This document shows positions 25,247 to 33,871 of a stretch of 37,528 nucleotides of DNA, piece by piece (the first letter of the stretch is position 1; each line of letters starts with the position of its first letter). Origin of the DNA: JBBDNV01 sp040877415 (GTDB lineage Bacteria; Planctomycetota; Planctomycetia; Pirellulales; PALSA-1355). The stretch lies in the NCBI GenBank assembly GCA_040877415.1, contig JBBDNV010000034.1, forward strand, positions 1 to 37,528, given 5' to 3'. Below the pieces are notes generated by a model, which was not told the origin of the DNA, made no database searches, and saw only the letters and a list, made by a program, of their open reading frames with translations. The translations under genes were made by a program, and so were the position numbers.

Positions 25247-25411
25247 AAGGAATCGCCAGTTCGCCGTGAGTTATCTCCTGTCCAGACAAAAACTTGACGA
25301 CGCCGATCGCGTCGCCCTTCGACCCCCTTCTTGGCCCCCACAAGTCAGGCTCCCTAACCCGAGACAGACGAGAGGCCACAGCTCGGCTAGTGTGCTTGCG
25401 GGAAACCGGTT

Positions 25412-26242
25412 ATGAACTTCATCGGCAGGATTTTTGTCGTCCTCATCTTCGTGATGAGCCTGGTGTTTATGTCCTTTGCGGTCGCGGTCTACGGCACGCA
25501 CCAGAATTGGAAGGCCGAGGTCGAAAAGCAAAAAGAGCTGGTTCGAATCGCACGCGAAAAATTGGACGAGGCCGAAACCGAAAAGAAAAAAATCGAGGCC
25601 GACCTGACGCGGGAAATCAACGCCCGCGAACAGGCGCTGGCCAAGCTCGAAACCGAGCGAAAGGGGCTCGCCACACAGCGCGACGAGCTGGCCAAGGAGC
25701 GCGACGCGCTGTTCATCAAAGACCAGGAGGCCGTCGTGGCGCTGAAGGCGGCGCAGCAAAACCTTGAACGGCTGACCAACGAAGTCGAAGGCCTGCGAAA
25801 GGAGATTCGCCTGGCCCAGGACGAGCGCGACAAGGCCTTCGACCGCACGGTCGAGCTGACCGACCAGATTCACCAGGAGCAAGGCGAAGTGAAGCGGCTC
25901 GAGGAACGCAACATCCAACTGGCGGCCCAGCTCGCCTCGGCCAATCTCGTGCTCGATCGCCACGGCTTGAATAAAGACATGCCCGTCGACGGCATCCCGC
26001 CCATGCTTCGCGGCAAGGTGTTGGCGATCAACCGGGAAAACATGGTCGAAGTTTCGCTGGGGACCGACGACGGGCTGCGCGTGGGCCACACGTTGGAAGT
26101 GTTCCGCGGCAGCAAATACCTGGGCCGGGTTGAAGTGTTGCGCACCACAACCGATCGGGCCGTCGGCAAAATCGTGCCCGGCTTCAAGAAGGGCATCATT
26201 CAGAAAGACGACGATGTCGCTACTCGGTTCAAAGTCAGCTAA
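25412..26242 (+). CDS. Membrane coiled-coil protein with MreC/FlgT-like domain
   Basis: This 276-residue protein has one N-terminal membrane helix (residues about 5-28), a long charged coiled coil (about 33-178, rich in E/K/R with heptads such as 'LERLTNEVEGLRKEI') and a compact C-terminal domain. That domain reads 'RGKVLAINRENMVEVSLG', then TDDGLRVGHTLEVFR and G-R-V-E-V. This 'strand - G-(T/S)-D-D-G-x-x-x-G' pattern is seen in MreC beta-domains and FlgT-type C-terminal domains. With mreB and a PBP2 gene downstream and no mreC between them, the protein could play an MreC-like role outside the membrane. That is inference from architecture and position. The next gene starts inside its 3' end (29-bp overlap). 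Confidence 0.75.
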   Translation: MNFIGRIFVVLIFVMSLVFMSFAVAVYGTHQNWKAEVEKQKELVRIAREKLDEAETEKKKIEADLTREINAREQALAKLETERKGLATQRDELAKERDALFIKDQEAVVALKAAQQNLERLTNEVEGLRKEIRLAQDERDKAFDRTVELTDQIHQEQGEVKRLEERNIQLAAQLASANLVLDRHGLNKDMPVDGIPPMLRGKVLAINRENMVEVSLGTDDGLRVGHTLEVFRGSKYLGRVEVLRTTTDRAVGKIVPGFKKGIIQKDDDVATRFKVS

Positions 26243-26429
26243 GAAGAAGGCCGCGGCGGGCGCAGCGCCCGCCGCCGTGTCGGCGCCCGCCACGCGCGGC
26301 GTCGTGGTCGAAAAGCCCAAGGCCAACATCTACACCGTGTTGTTGATCTTGACCTTCGTGGCCATCGTGATCGGCTGCATCAGCCTCTATGCCGAAATGT
26401 ACGTGTACGATCTGAAAATCAAGCCGTAG
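26214..26429 (+). CDS. 71-residue single-pass membrane protein
   Basis: This small protein has a basic, Ala-rich N-terminus (SKSAKKKAAAGAAPAA), one clear membrane helix (residues about 41-62) and a short polar end (YVYDLKIKP). It starts at ATG 26214, overlapping the end of the coiled-coil gene by 29 bp, and lies 79 bp before mreB. The coupling suggests a shared complex. No family function is known to me. With one helix it is too small to be MreD. Confidence 0.7.
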   Translation: MSLLGSKSAKKKAAAGAAPAAVSAPATRGVVVEKPKANIYTVLLILTFVAIVIGCISLYAEMYVYDLKIKP

Positions 26430-26508
26430 TTCGGCAGGAAAAATAGCACAGCAGGCACCCCGTTCATTCGCGACCCGCTCCAAAACGAATTAACTCTGGC
26501 GAGCAAGG

Positions 26509-27558
26509 ATGCTCGAGCGACTCTTCGGACTGCTGGGCTCGGACCTGGCCATTGATCTGGGCACCACCAACACGCTGATCAGCGTCGTGGGCGAGGGCCT
26601 GGTCGTGAACGAACCTTCGGTCGTGGCGGTCGAGGAAGGCACGGGCCGCATTCTGTCCGGCGGCTGCGCCGTGGGCCACCTGGCCAAGCAAATGCAAGGC
26701 CGCACGCCGCAATCCATCAAGGTCGTCCGGCCGCTTTTAGCCGGCGTCATCCGCGATTTCGAACTCTGCGAGGCCATGCTGCGCTACTTCATGCGCAAGG
26801 CGCGCCGGCAGGGCTTCGTCGTCAAGCCGCGCGTGCTGGTGGCCGTGCCGGGCTGCGTCACGCCGGTGGAAAAACGCGCCGTCTTTAACAGCACCGGCCG
26901 CGCCGGCGCCCGCGAAGTGCTGGTCATTCCCGAGGCCAAGGCGGCCGCCATCGGCACCGGATTGCCGATCGCCGAGCCCGTGGCCAGCATGATCTGCGAT
27001 ATCGGCGGCGGCACGACCGACGTCGCCGTGCTCAGCCTCGGCGAAATCGTGGCCGCTCAGTCGGTGCGCGTCGCCGGCGACGCAATGGATCAGGCCCTCG
27101 TCGACTATTTGCGCCGTCACTACAACCTGCGCATTGCCACCGCCGCCGCCGAACGATTGCGGATCGACGTCGGCAGCGCCTATCCGCTCGAGCAGGAGCT
27201 TTCCGACGAAGTGCCGGGCGTCGATGGCATCAGCCGGCTGCCGCGCAAGGCCAGGATCACCAGCGAGGAAGTCCGCGAAGCACTTGCCGCGCCGCTCTTG
27301 GAGATTGTCGAAGCCATCAGGACCACGTTGGACGATTGCAGCACCGACCTGGTGTCCGACCTGGTCGACAACGGTTTGGTGCTGGCCGGCGGCGGCGCCT
27401 TGCTGCGCGGGCTGGATCGCTTCCTGAGCGAGCAGACCGGGCTGCCCACCCGGCTGTGCGCCGAGCCGCTGGCGGCCGTCTCCCGCGGCATGACCATCTG
27501 TCTGGAACATTTCGATCGTTGGCGCAGCGCCATGCAATCCAGCGACGAGGACGTGTGA
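26509..27558 (+). CDS. mreB: Rod-shape protein MreB
   Basis: This 349-residue bacterial actin homologue forms ATP-dependent filaments at the inner membrane and guides elongation of the cell wall. All actin-fold nucleotide motifs are visible: phosphate-1 'LAIDLGTTNTLI' (residues 13-24), connect-1 and phosphate-2 'ICDIGGGTTDVAVLSLGE', and the adenosine motif 'GLVLAGGGALLRGLDRF'. The N-terminal 'MLERLFGLLG' is the usual amphipathic membrane anchor. 'RPLLAGVIRDFELCEAMLRY' is characteristic of MreB. The gene sits between the coiled-coil/small membrane gene pair and a PBP2 gene; mreC and mreD are not adjacent. Confidence 0.95.
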   Translation: MLERLFGLLGSDLAIDLGTTNTLISVVGEGLVVNEPSVVAVEEGTGRILSGGCAVGHLAKQMQGRTPQSIKVVRPLLAGVIRDFELCEAMLRYFMRKARRQGFVVKPRVLVAVPGCVTPVEKRAVFNSTGRAGAREVLVIPEAKAAAIGTGLPIAEPVASMICDIGGGTTDVAVLSLGEIVAAQSVRVAGDAMDQALVDYLRRHYNLRIATAAAERLRIDVGSAYPLEQELSDEVPGVDGISRLPRKARITSEEVREALAAPLLEIVEAIRTTLDDCSTDLVSDLVDNGLVLAGGGALLRGLDRFLSEQTGLPTRLCAEPLAAVSRGMTICLEHFDRWRSAMQSSDEDV

Positions 27559-27646
27559 AGTTTCCCGTGTGTGAAATCCGCTCCCGCGACAACCCTCCGC
27601 TTACGGCTTTGCACCTTACCTACTCCAGGCTGTCGGTCCCAACCCC

Positions 27647-29824
27647 ATGCCCCGCCCCCTGCACGATTTCGACTGGCACCGACTCGTCGACGAGCACCAC
27701 GACGAGCGTCCGGCCGCCGGCACCCGGCATCGGCTGCGCTGGGTACTGGGCATCTACGCGGCGGCGCTAGCGATCGTGCTTTCGCGGGCGGTCGAGCTGG
27801 AGCTTTCCGACGGCGAGAATTTTCGCCGCCTGGCCACCCGGCCGCTGGAAAGAGCCGTGACGCTCGAAGCGCCCAGGGGACGGATTCTGGCCCGCGACGG
27901 CACCGTGCTGGCAGCCGACCAGAAGGCCCGGGCGCTGGCCGTCCATTTCCGCTATCTGGAATCGCCCCCCGATCCGCGCTGGCTGCGCAAGATGGCAAGC
28001 TTGCGCCTCGCGCGATCCGAGCGGCGCAATTCCCGGCGGCTGGCCGAAGCGGAAGAAACGGTACGCGGCCAATTGGCCGATCTCGACCGCCGACTGGCCG
28101 CCTTGTGCAACGTGAGCGACGCCGAATGGCGCAAGCGCGCCCTGCGCATCCAAAGCCGCGTGACCGCGCTGGCCGACGATGTCAACCGGCGCCGCCAACA
28201 GCACGATCGCGAGCACTCTTCCACCCTAACGGGCGACGGTCCGAAGGGCGTCATGAACATCCTGGCCGGGCTGTTCGCTCCGCCCGAGCGGCTACTGCCG
28301 GCCGAGATGGTCGTGGCCGAACAGGCGGCCTATCACCCAATCGCCGACGACCTGCCGAGCGACGTTGCCGAGGCGGTGGAAGACCATGCCGACGCCTTTC
28401 CCGGCGTCAGAATCGTCGAATATGCGCGGCGCACCTATCCGCTCGGCTCGTTAGCCGCCAACGTCGTGGGCCACGTCGGTTCACGCTTGCGCGCGGGAAC
28501 AACCGCCGTCGCGAGCGAATCGGACGACTCATCCGATGCCGCGGTTGGCAGGATGGGGATTGAGCGCGCGTGGGAATCGAAGCTGCGCGGCCAACCCGGC
28601 CGGGCGGTCCAGTTCACCGATCGCCGCGGCAAGCAGTTGTCCATCCAGGTCGAGCGCGATCCGGTGCCGGGCCGCGACGTCGTCTTGACGCTCGATCCCC
28701 AGCTCGAGCGCGCAGCCGAGCAATTGCTCGATCGCTTCGCGCGGCGCGCGGATCGTCCGTCGTCCGGCGATCGCCAGCCTCCGCACGGCGGAGCGATCAT
28801 CGTGATGGACGTTCGCTCGGGAGAAATTCTGGCTGCGGCCACCGAGCCGCGATTCGATCCGGGCTGGTTTGCCGCCGGCGATCCGCGCGTCGAAGCCGTG
28901 CTCGGCGATCCGCGCCGGCCGCTGTTCGACCGCGCGACCAGGATGGCGATTTCCCCCGGTTCGGTGTTCAAGCCGCTCACGGCATTGGCATTGCTCGGGC
29001 GCGGAGTCGTCGATCCGCAAAAACCGTTCATGTGCCAGGGATATCTCGACGAGCCCGATTCGATGCGGTGCCAGATTTTTCGGCGGCAGGGAATCGGTCA
29101 CGGCGGCGTCACGCTCGCCGACGCGCTGGCTCATAGCTGCAACGTCTATTTCTTTCACCACGCGACCGAGCTTGGCGCCGCGGCGCTAGCGGATTGGGCC
29201 GCTCGCTTCGGCTTCGGCGAGCCCAGCGCGAGCGACTGGCCGGATCAGGCCACCGGGCACTTGCCCGACGCGACCGAGTTGCGCGCGGCGAGCCGCCTCG
29301 AAATGTTTGCCATCGGCCAGGGTGTCTTCACCGCCACGCCGCTCCAGGTGGTGCGGATGTACGCGGCCATTGCCAACGGCGGGTACCTCGTCCCGGCCCG
29401 CTTCACGCGCGATCGAGCGGCATCGCAATCGGCGCCAAGCGATCCATCGTCGCCGAGCGAGCTTCCCGACGAGGCGCGCATCGCCGGGATCGATGAGCGG
29501 GCGCTGGCCGTGGTGCGCGAAGGCTTAAAGCGCGGGGTCGACGATCCCGCCGGAACGGCGTTCGCTACCGTGCGTTTGCCATCGCTGGCGATCGCAGGCA
29601 AGACCGGAACCGCCGAAACGGGCGGCAGCCAGGAAGATCATGCCTGGTTTGCCGGTTACGCGCCGGCCGATTCGCCCCGATTCGCATTCGTCGTCGTGCT
29701 TGAGCACGGCGGCAGCGGCGCCACCTCCGCCGGCACGATCGCCAGGAATCTCGTCCAGCGCATGCAACAGTTGGGCTATTTCCCCGCGCCGCAAACCAAG
29801 CCCTCCCCGCCCGGCAAAGGATAA
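27647..29824 (+). CDS. mrdA: Penicillin-binding protein 2 (class B transpeptidase)
   Basis: This 725-residue peptidoglycan transpeptidase of the elongation machinery is anchored by one helix (residues about 28-47). A PBP dimerisation domain starts at 'RGRILARDGTVLAAD', and the transpeptidase domain carries all three active-site motifs: Ser439-Val-Phe-Lys442, Ser497-Cys-Asn499 and Lys652-Thr-Gly654. Residues about 118-215 are an extra charged, helical insertion ('RSERRNSRRLAEAEETVRGQ') that makes it longer than the roughly 630-residue E. coli protein. It starts 88 bp after mreB and is probably in the same transcript. No rodA follows. The protein supports a peptidoglycan wall in this organism. 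Confidence 0.92.
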   Translation: MPRPLHDFDWHRLVDEHHDERPAAGTRHRLRWVLGIYAAALAIVLSRAVELELSDGENFRRLATRPLERAVTLEAPRGRILARDGTVLAADQKARALAVHFRYLESPPDPRWLRKMASLRLARSERRNSRRLAEAEETVRGQLADLDRRLAALCNVSDAEWRKRALRIQSRVTALADDVNRRRQQHDREHSSTLTGDGPKGVMNILAGLFAPPERLLPAEMVVAEQAAYHPIADDLPSDVAEAVEDHADAFPGVRIVEYARRTYPLGSLAANVVGHVGSRLRAGTTAVASESDDSSDAAVGRMGIERAWESKLRGQPGRAVQFTDRRGKQLSIQVERDPVPGRDVVLTLDPQLERAAEQLLDRFARRADRPSSGDRQPPHGGAIIVMDVRSGEILAAATEPRFDPGWFAAGDPRVEAVLGDPRRPLFDRATRMAISPGSVFKPLTALALLGRGVVDPQKPFMCQGYLDEPDSMRCQIFRRQGIGHGGVTLADALAHSCNVYFFHHATELGAAALADWAARFGFGEPSASDWPDQATGHLPDATELRAASRLEMFAIGQGVFTATPLQVVRMYAAIANGGYLVPARFTRDRAASQSAPSDPSSPSELPDEARIAGIDERALAVVREGLKRGVDDPAGTAFATVRLPSLAIAGKTGTAETGGSQEDHAWFAGYAPADSPRFAFVVVLEHGGSGATSAGTIARNLVQRMQQLGYFPAPQTKPSPPGKG

Positions 29825-29843
29825 ACTGCGTCAAGCCAATTGG

Positions 29844-29879
29844 TCCCCGCAAGCAACCCTCTTCGAAACAATGCGCGCC
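29844..29879 (+). repeat. Hairpin repeat, partial copy (right half)
   Basis: It carries the right arm (CAACCCTCTTCG, 29854-29865) and the tail AAACAATGCGCGCC of the family described at 30791; the left arm is missing. It lies 20 bp after the PBP2 stop codon. Confidence 0.7.
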
Positions 29880-30085
29880 TGTCGGGAACAGTCGGTGGCC
29901 TTGCGCCGGCGCTACATTCGCCGCCTGGCACAGGCCGCCAAAGCCACGACGGCGACAGGTTGTCTTGTCAATCGGAGGCAATCGGGGCCTTCAATTCTTC
30001 TGTAACATTGCCACTCGGTCTACGCTTGGATGAGTAGCGGCCGATAAGAGGCCGCAAGTTCAACAGCAGAAAGCGAGCGTGGATC

Positions 30086-30568
30086 ATGCGTAAGTTCCTT
30101 CGAATCAACGGTTTGTCGATGTCTCTTGCAACCCTTCTCCTGTTCCAGGCAACCAGCGTCCGGGCTGCCGACGGCTTGTTCCGCAGCAGCCTGAACAGCA
30201 TGGTTAGCGGCGGCGATCGCTCGGGCATGGCCCAGGGCATGAACCAAGCCGCCAAGCAATATCCAAGCTCCCCCGCCGGCGGGGCCGTCGCTGGCTTGCC
30301 CCAGCCGCAGCGCAATGGCCGTTTCGTGGCCGGTCCCATCGCGAATGCGACAGCGACCAAGATTATCGCCGCCCCTAACGGTCACTACGCTATTCAACGA
30401 TCCAACCATTCAACCAAATCGACTATTGCAATGCAGCCGAGATTAGTTGGGCGTACACCATTCGGACCGCAGGTCGCCATACCAGCCGCTCAGCAGATGC
30501 CACCGGTGCAACGCTACAGAATGAAGACCAAGCATGAGACTGTCAAAAACACGCTAAACAACGGCTGA
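30086..30568 (+). CDS. Small secreted protein of unknown function
   Basis: This 160-residue protein has a typical signal peptide (MRKFLRINGLSMSLATLLLF, cleavage likely after 'SVRA'). The mature part is polar, rich in Q, P, A and N, and has no cysteines or recognisable domain, so it is probably a flexible periplasmic or surface protein. Codon use matches its neighbours. It is flanked on both sides by hairpin repeats of the 30791 family. No homologous family was recognised. Confidence 0.55.
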   Translation: MRKFLRINGLSMSLATLLLFQATSVRAADGLFRSSLNSMVSGGDRSGMAQGMNQAAKQYPSSPAGGAVAGLPQPQRNGRFVAGPIANATATKIIAAPNGHYAIQRSNHSTKSTIAMQPRLVGRTPFGPQVAIPAAQQMPPVQRYRMKTKHETVKNTLNNG

Positions 30569-31145
30569 GAAGCCAGCGGCAGGCCGTATTTCCGAAGCAG
30601 AGAACAAGCAGTGACGCAACGAAAGTTTTGAGCATGACGCTCCGTTTCGCCGTCGCCGGTCGGATAGTGAGCGGGGCAGCGGCGTACACGCCTTCGCATC
30701 ATCGCACGGAGAAGCCTCGTTGCCGGCGTTCACGAGGATATCTGATCGCTACCCCCGGCGTCAGCGCGTTAACCGGGAACGCACGCTTTTCGAAGAGGGT
30801 TCCTTTCGGACCCAAGCTCCCCGAAAGGAACCCTCTTCGAAACAATGCGCGCCTTTCTGGAGAGCCTTCTTTACCCGTCAACTCGTTGTTCGGCGGTCCA
30901 GCCAACCCCGGCGACTTGGTTGACCCCGCCGGTTCGACGATTGGGCTCAGTTCTCACAACGCGCGTTGTGCGAGGGGCGACTTGCGACCGGCATGGTTAA
31001 CCATCCGCCAGCCTCAGGCGCGCTGTGTGTGATTTGTAACGTGTCTGGCAGCCAATGTTGACAGGGCACAATAGACTGTCGACCATGGGACGGGACCGAG
31101 TCGAGAAAGGTTGCGCAGCCTGTTTATCCCTCGCTGGTCATTGCC
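30569..31145. other. Non-coding stretch with a hairpin repeat
   Basis: These 577 bp hold the complete hairpin repeat at 30791-30853, and no gene that can be supported. Open frames across it are built from the repeat and have no independent support. Just before the next gene, CTGGCA (31045) and CACAAT (31068) with a 17-bp spacer are a weak promoter candidate. Confidence 0.45.
30791..30853 (+). repeat. Hairpin repeat, complete copy A
   Basis: CGAAGAGGGTTCCTTTCGG (30791-30809) and its exact complement (30821-30839) form a perfect 19-bp stem around the 11-base loop ACCCAAGCTCC. The tail AAACAATGCGCGCC follows. The bases before the left arm (from GCGTTAACC at 30766) are also similar to copy B. 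The ATG in the tail and the open frame through the stem create misleading short open frames. Confidence 0.9.
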
Positions 31146-32756
31146 ATGCCATTTTCAACCATCGCGCTTTGCCTGCTCTTCGTATCGGCTGACTTGCCGG
31201 CCGAGAAGTTCAATCTGTCCGGGCAGCACCGCACGCGGACCTGCGTGGAAATGCGGGGCAAGTTCGTCGCGCTGCGGTTCGCCGACGGGACGCCGACCGG
31301 TTTTTGGGCCAGCGCGGACGATCCGAGCCAGCAGGGCAGCGCCCAGCCCTGCCGTCCTGGGACAATGGAAATCGACGCCCACGAGCGCCTCGCTTCGGCC
31401 GACGATCTGGCGACGTACTTTCATCCCGGCGGCGGACCGGACCAGTACTTGAAGAACTACATCGAGAACGGTCAATACGGCCACATCGCGCGCGAGGACC
31501 TCCAAGGCGCGATCAAGCTGATCCCCAGCCAGAACGGCAAGAGCGCACCCGTGCGATCGGGACGCACCTACTTCGTTACGCCCACGCGCATTCCCGAGGA
31601 CATGTGGTACAAGCCCAACGTGTCGGGCGGCAAAAGTGGCGCGCGGTACTTCACCTACGGCAATCCGGGCTATGACAAGACCTACGGACGTGGCGACTGG
31701 ACGTACATCAGTTGGAGCTGGGTGCAGACCGGCGGAGCCGACTATGCCTCCAACAAGTTTGGTGGTGGGGGAATCGCCCGCGCCATGCTCAAGCGAGGCA
31801 TGGGCCTGGCCGCCTGCGACGTGCAACCAATCCTGGGCATCTCTTGGGGCGAGAATAACCAGGAGAACGGTCGAGTCACGGCGTTCTATGCTCGCGCCTT
31901 CGTCGGTCCGGGAGAGAAGGGCAGTGCAATTTACGGCTGGTTGCCGCATTCGTATCAGCGCAACGATGACCTGATCGTGCCCTGCATCCGCCGCACGCCC
32001 GAGGGGCAGTCCGTGCCTCTGCCGCTGTCCGCCTTGAAATCGACAGAGCGCGACCGCATGACGCGGATGGCGCTCAATTTGCTCAACGAGTTGAAAGCCG
32101 ATGAGGCGGCCACGAAACAAGGGCTCGCCTACTGGGAGCGCAAGTACGAAGCTGAGAAGGACCCGCTTTCACGGATGGAACTATTGACCGAGATGTCGCG
32201 CATCGACCGGCCCGCCACAGTAACGAAGATGCTCGAGATGGCTACTCGCGAGCGTGATTTGCGCGTGCGCGAGCAAGCCATCGTGCTGGTCGGTTTCATG
32301 CGATCGGCCGAATCGCGAATTGAGGCGGTGTGCCAAAGGATGCAGGAAATGTTTGCCGCCAGCGACAGTATGCGCGAGAAGCTACGGATCCTCGACGTGA
32401 TGTCCAACATTCCGCGCCCGGAGACTGTGGAACTCGTTCGCCGTCTCGCGTCGACCGTCGGCGAAAGTCAGGACAAATTCGAGTTGCATACGGCCGTGGC
32501 CGACGCCGTTCTCAAGCTTTCCATGTTGATTCCCGTCGACGAGAAGTTTTTCGCCGAAGCGATCGAGCCGCTCCAGCGACACGCCAAGGACGGTCGCAGC
32601 CGCGCCCTGCGCAAGCGGATGGTCCGAGTGCTAGCCGCGCCCGGAAGAAAGCAACTCGACTTCCTGCTCGGCCTGCTCGAGACCGAAGAATCAGCAGAAG
32701 TGCGCGAGACGATCAACGAGATGACCGCGAACCTGAAGCGCAAAGCACCGAGATGA
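31146..32756 (+). CDS. Secreted HEAT-like repeat protein
   Basis: This 536-residue protein has a short signal peptide (MPFSTIALCLLFVSADLPA). Residues about 20-290 form a polar domain not recognised, with few cysteines, many Gly/Tyr/Trp ('GDWTYISWSWVQTGGADYAS') and a 'GLAACDVQPILGISWGENNQ' stretch. From about residue 300 the chain is helical, with HEAT/armadillo-like spacing ('RMELLTEMSRIDRPATVTKM', 'REQAIVLVGFMRSAESRIEA', 'DSMREKLRILDVMSNIPRPE'). This is a likely extracytoplasmic scaffold or a binding protein with a ligand domain. ATG 31146 is the start giving a signal peptide. It stands alone between hairpin repeats A and B. Function unknown. Confidence 0.7.
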   Translation: MPFSTIALCLLFVSADLPAEKFNLSGQHRTRTCVEMRGKFVALRFADGTPTGFWASADDPSQQGSAQPCRPGTMEIDAHERLASADDLATYFHPGGGPDQYLKNYIENGQYGHIAREDLQGAIKLIPSQNGKSAPVRSGRTYFVTPTRIPEDMWYKPNVSGGKSGARYFTYGNPGYDKTYGRGDWTYISWSWVQTGGADYASNKFGGGGIARAMLKRGMGLAACDVQPILGISWGENNQENGRVTAFYARAFVGPGEKGSAIYGWLPHSYQRNDDLIVPCIRRTPEGQSVPLPLSALKSTERDRMTRMALNLLNELKADEAATKQGLAYWERKYEAEKDPLSRMELLTEMSRIDRPATVTKMLEMATRERDLRVREQAIVLVGFMRSAESRIEAVCQRMQEMFAASDSMREKLRILDVMSNIPRPETVELVRRLASTVGESQDKFELHTAVADAVLKLSMLIPVDEKFFAEAIEPLQRHAKDGRSRALRKRMVRVLAAPGRKQLDFLLGLLETEESAEVRETINEMTANLKRKAPR

Positions 32757-33118
32757 TAACCATCGGCATCAAGGGTTGGTGCGCGTCGTTGCTTAGTCTC
32801 GCCCGAGCCGGGGGCACGGGTAAATTGCCGGCGCCCGTGCGTTAACCAAGAATGCGGGTTTTTCGAAGAGGGTTCCTTTCGGACCCAAGCTCCCCGAAAG
32901 GAACCCTCTTCGAAACAATGCGCGCTTTTCGCGGCGGCTGTAAGCGCATTAAACCTCTGCCGGTTGCGATTGTCGAGCTCAGCGGTCGCCTATCCAACGT
33001 TGGCGCGAGTGTTTCGCTTGGCATTACCGAACGGCATCCCCCCCTGCTACAATTGCACCATCCGCGAGCGCATAATTGTCTTGGCCGATGGCGGGAGTCG
33101 GGATTGGAACAAAATCGC
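32757..33118. other. Intergenic stretch with hairpin repeat B
   Basis: These 362 bp contain a short inverted repeat (GCACGGG 32814-32820 / CCCGTGC 32834-32840, possible terminator of the HEAT-like gene), the complete hairpin copy B, and TACAAT at 33048 as a possible -10 for the next gene. A long open frame enters from the repeat, but its first 89 codons are not protein-like. Confidence 0.45.
32864..32925 (+). repeat. Hairpin repeat, complete copy B
   Basis: Arms 32864-32882 and 32894-32912 are identical to copy A, including the 11-base loop, and the tail AAACAATGCGCGC follows. Similarity to copy A also extends about 25 bp to the left, from GCGTTAACC at 32839. Confidence 0.9.
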
Positions 33119-33637
33119 ATGGTTGCCACATCGTCAAAAGTGCTTCGACGCGCGGTTGGACTGTGTCTACCGCCCTTTCTGATGGGCATCCTGGACGGGA
33201 CGCTGACCTTGTGCGGTCAGAGTGCTGAATACTGGCAAGGCAATTACGAAAACGTCAACGAATCACATCCGGTTTTTCGCCTCTTTCTCCAATACCATCC
33301 CGGCGTTTTTGCTGCCGGCGTCCTGCTGGTGCATCTGGTGCTGGCCGGTCTGATTCTGCTCCTCCCGCAGACGTTAGCGCTCGGCACCAGCATCACCGTG
33401 GCCACAGTGAGTTGCTTTTACGCGTCAACCTGGCTGCGGGAGTTCGGATTGGGCGGAATTCGATATCGCGTCGCGCTGTTCACGCTGTGCGGCTTCATGC
33501 TGGCTGTTGGGATACGCTGGGGGTGGCAAGCGGAGCCCGCCGGCGATACGCCACTGTTTGCCGGTCTGCCGTGGCCGGCGCGTTGGCTGGCTATCGTGGT
33601 GCTGTTCGGGATCTTTGCGCTGCTGTTTTTCTCGTAG
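33119..33637 (+). CDS. Small polytopic membrane protein
   Basis: This 172-residue protein has four to five hydrophobic helices (about residues 10-31, 58-80, 83-103, 111-131, 152-171), separated by short polar loops such as 'SAEYWQGNYENVNESHPVFR'. ATG 33119 was preferred: the frame continues 89 codons upstream into hairpin repeat B, but that part is arginine/serine-rich and unlike protein. No transporter motif or family was recognised. It stands alone between repeats B and C. Confidence 0.6.
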   Translation: MVATSSKVLRRAVGLCLPPFLMGILDGTLTLCGQSAEYWQGNYENVNESHPVFRLFLQYHPGVFAAGVLLVHLVLAGLILLLPQTLALGTSITVATVSCFYASTWLREFGLGGIRYRVALFTLCGFMLAVGIRWGWQAEPAGDTPLFAGLPWPARWLAIVVLFGIFALLFFS

Positions 33638-33785
33638 ATCAAGTAGCGAGAATCCGCGGGCTGGGCGAAACGTGCTCGCCGACCATCGTCGGCACCTTGT
33701 AGTGAAACGCCCCGCGGCCCAAAGCGGCGGCAGCACGAGAACTCAGGTGCCCCTGGATCGGGTTCCTTCCTCGCAGCGGAATGTT

Positions 33786-33847
33786 CGAAGAGGGTTCCTT
33801 TCGGACCCAAGCTCCCCGAACGCAACCCTCTTCGAAATAATGTGCGC
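33786..33847 (+). repeat. Hairpin repeat, complete copy C (diverged)
   Basis: The left arm (33786-33804) and loop are identical to copies A and B. The right arm (33816-33834) carries two mismatches (ACGCAACC for AAGGAACC), and the tail is AAATAATGTGCGCC. The right-arm variant is shared with the partial copy at 35689, which shows sub-lineages. Confidence 0.85.
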
Positions 33848-33871
33848 CTTCGGGGGATCGCGCACGTGGTT

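Noticed and set aside
32852..33118. 89-codon N-terminal extension of the small membrane protein
   Set aside because: It is the translation of hairpin repeat B and intergenic sequence.
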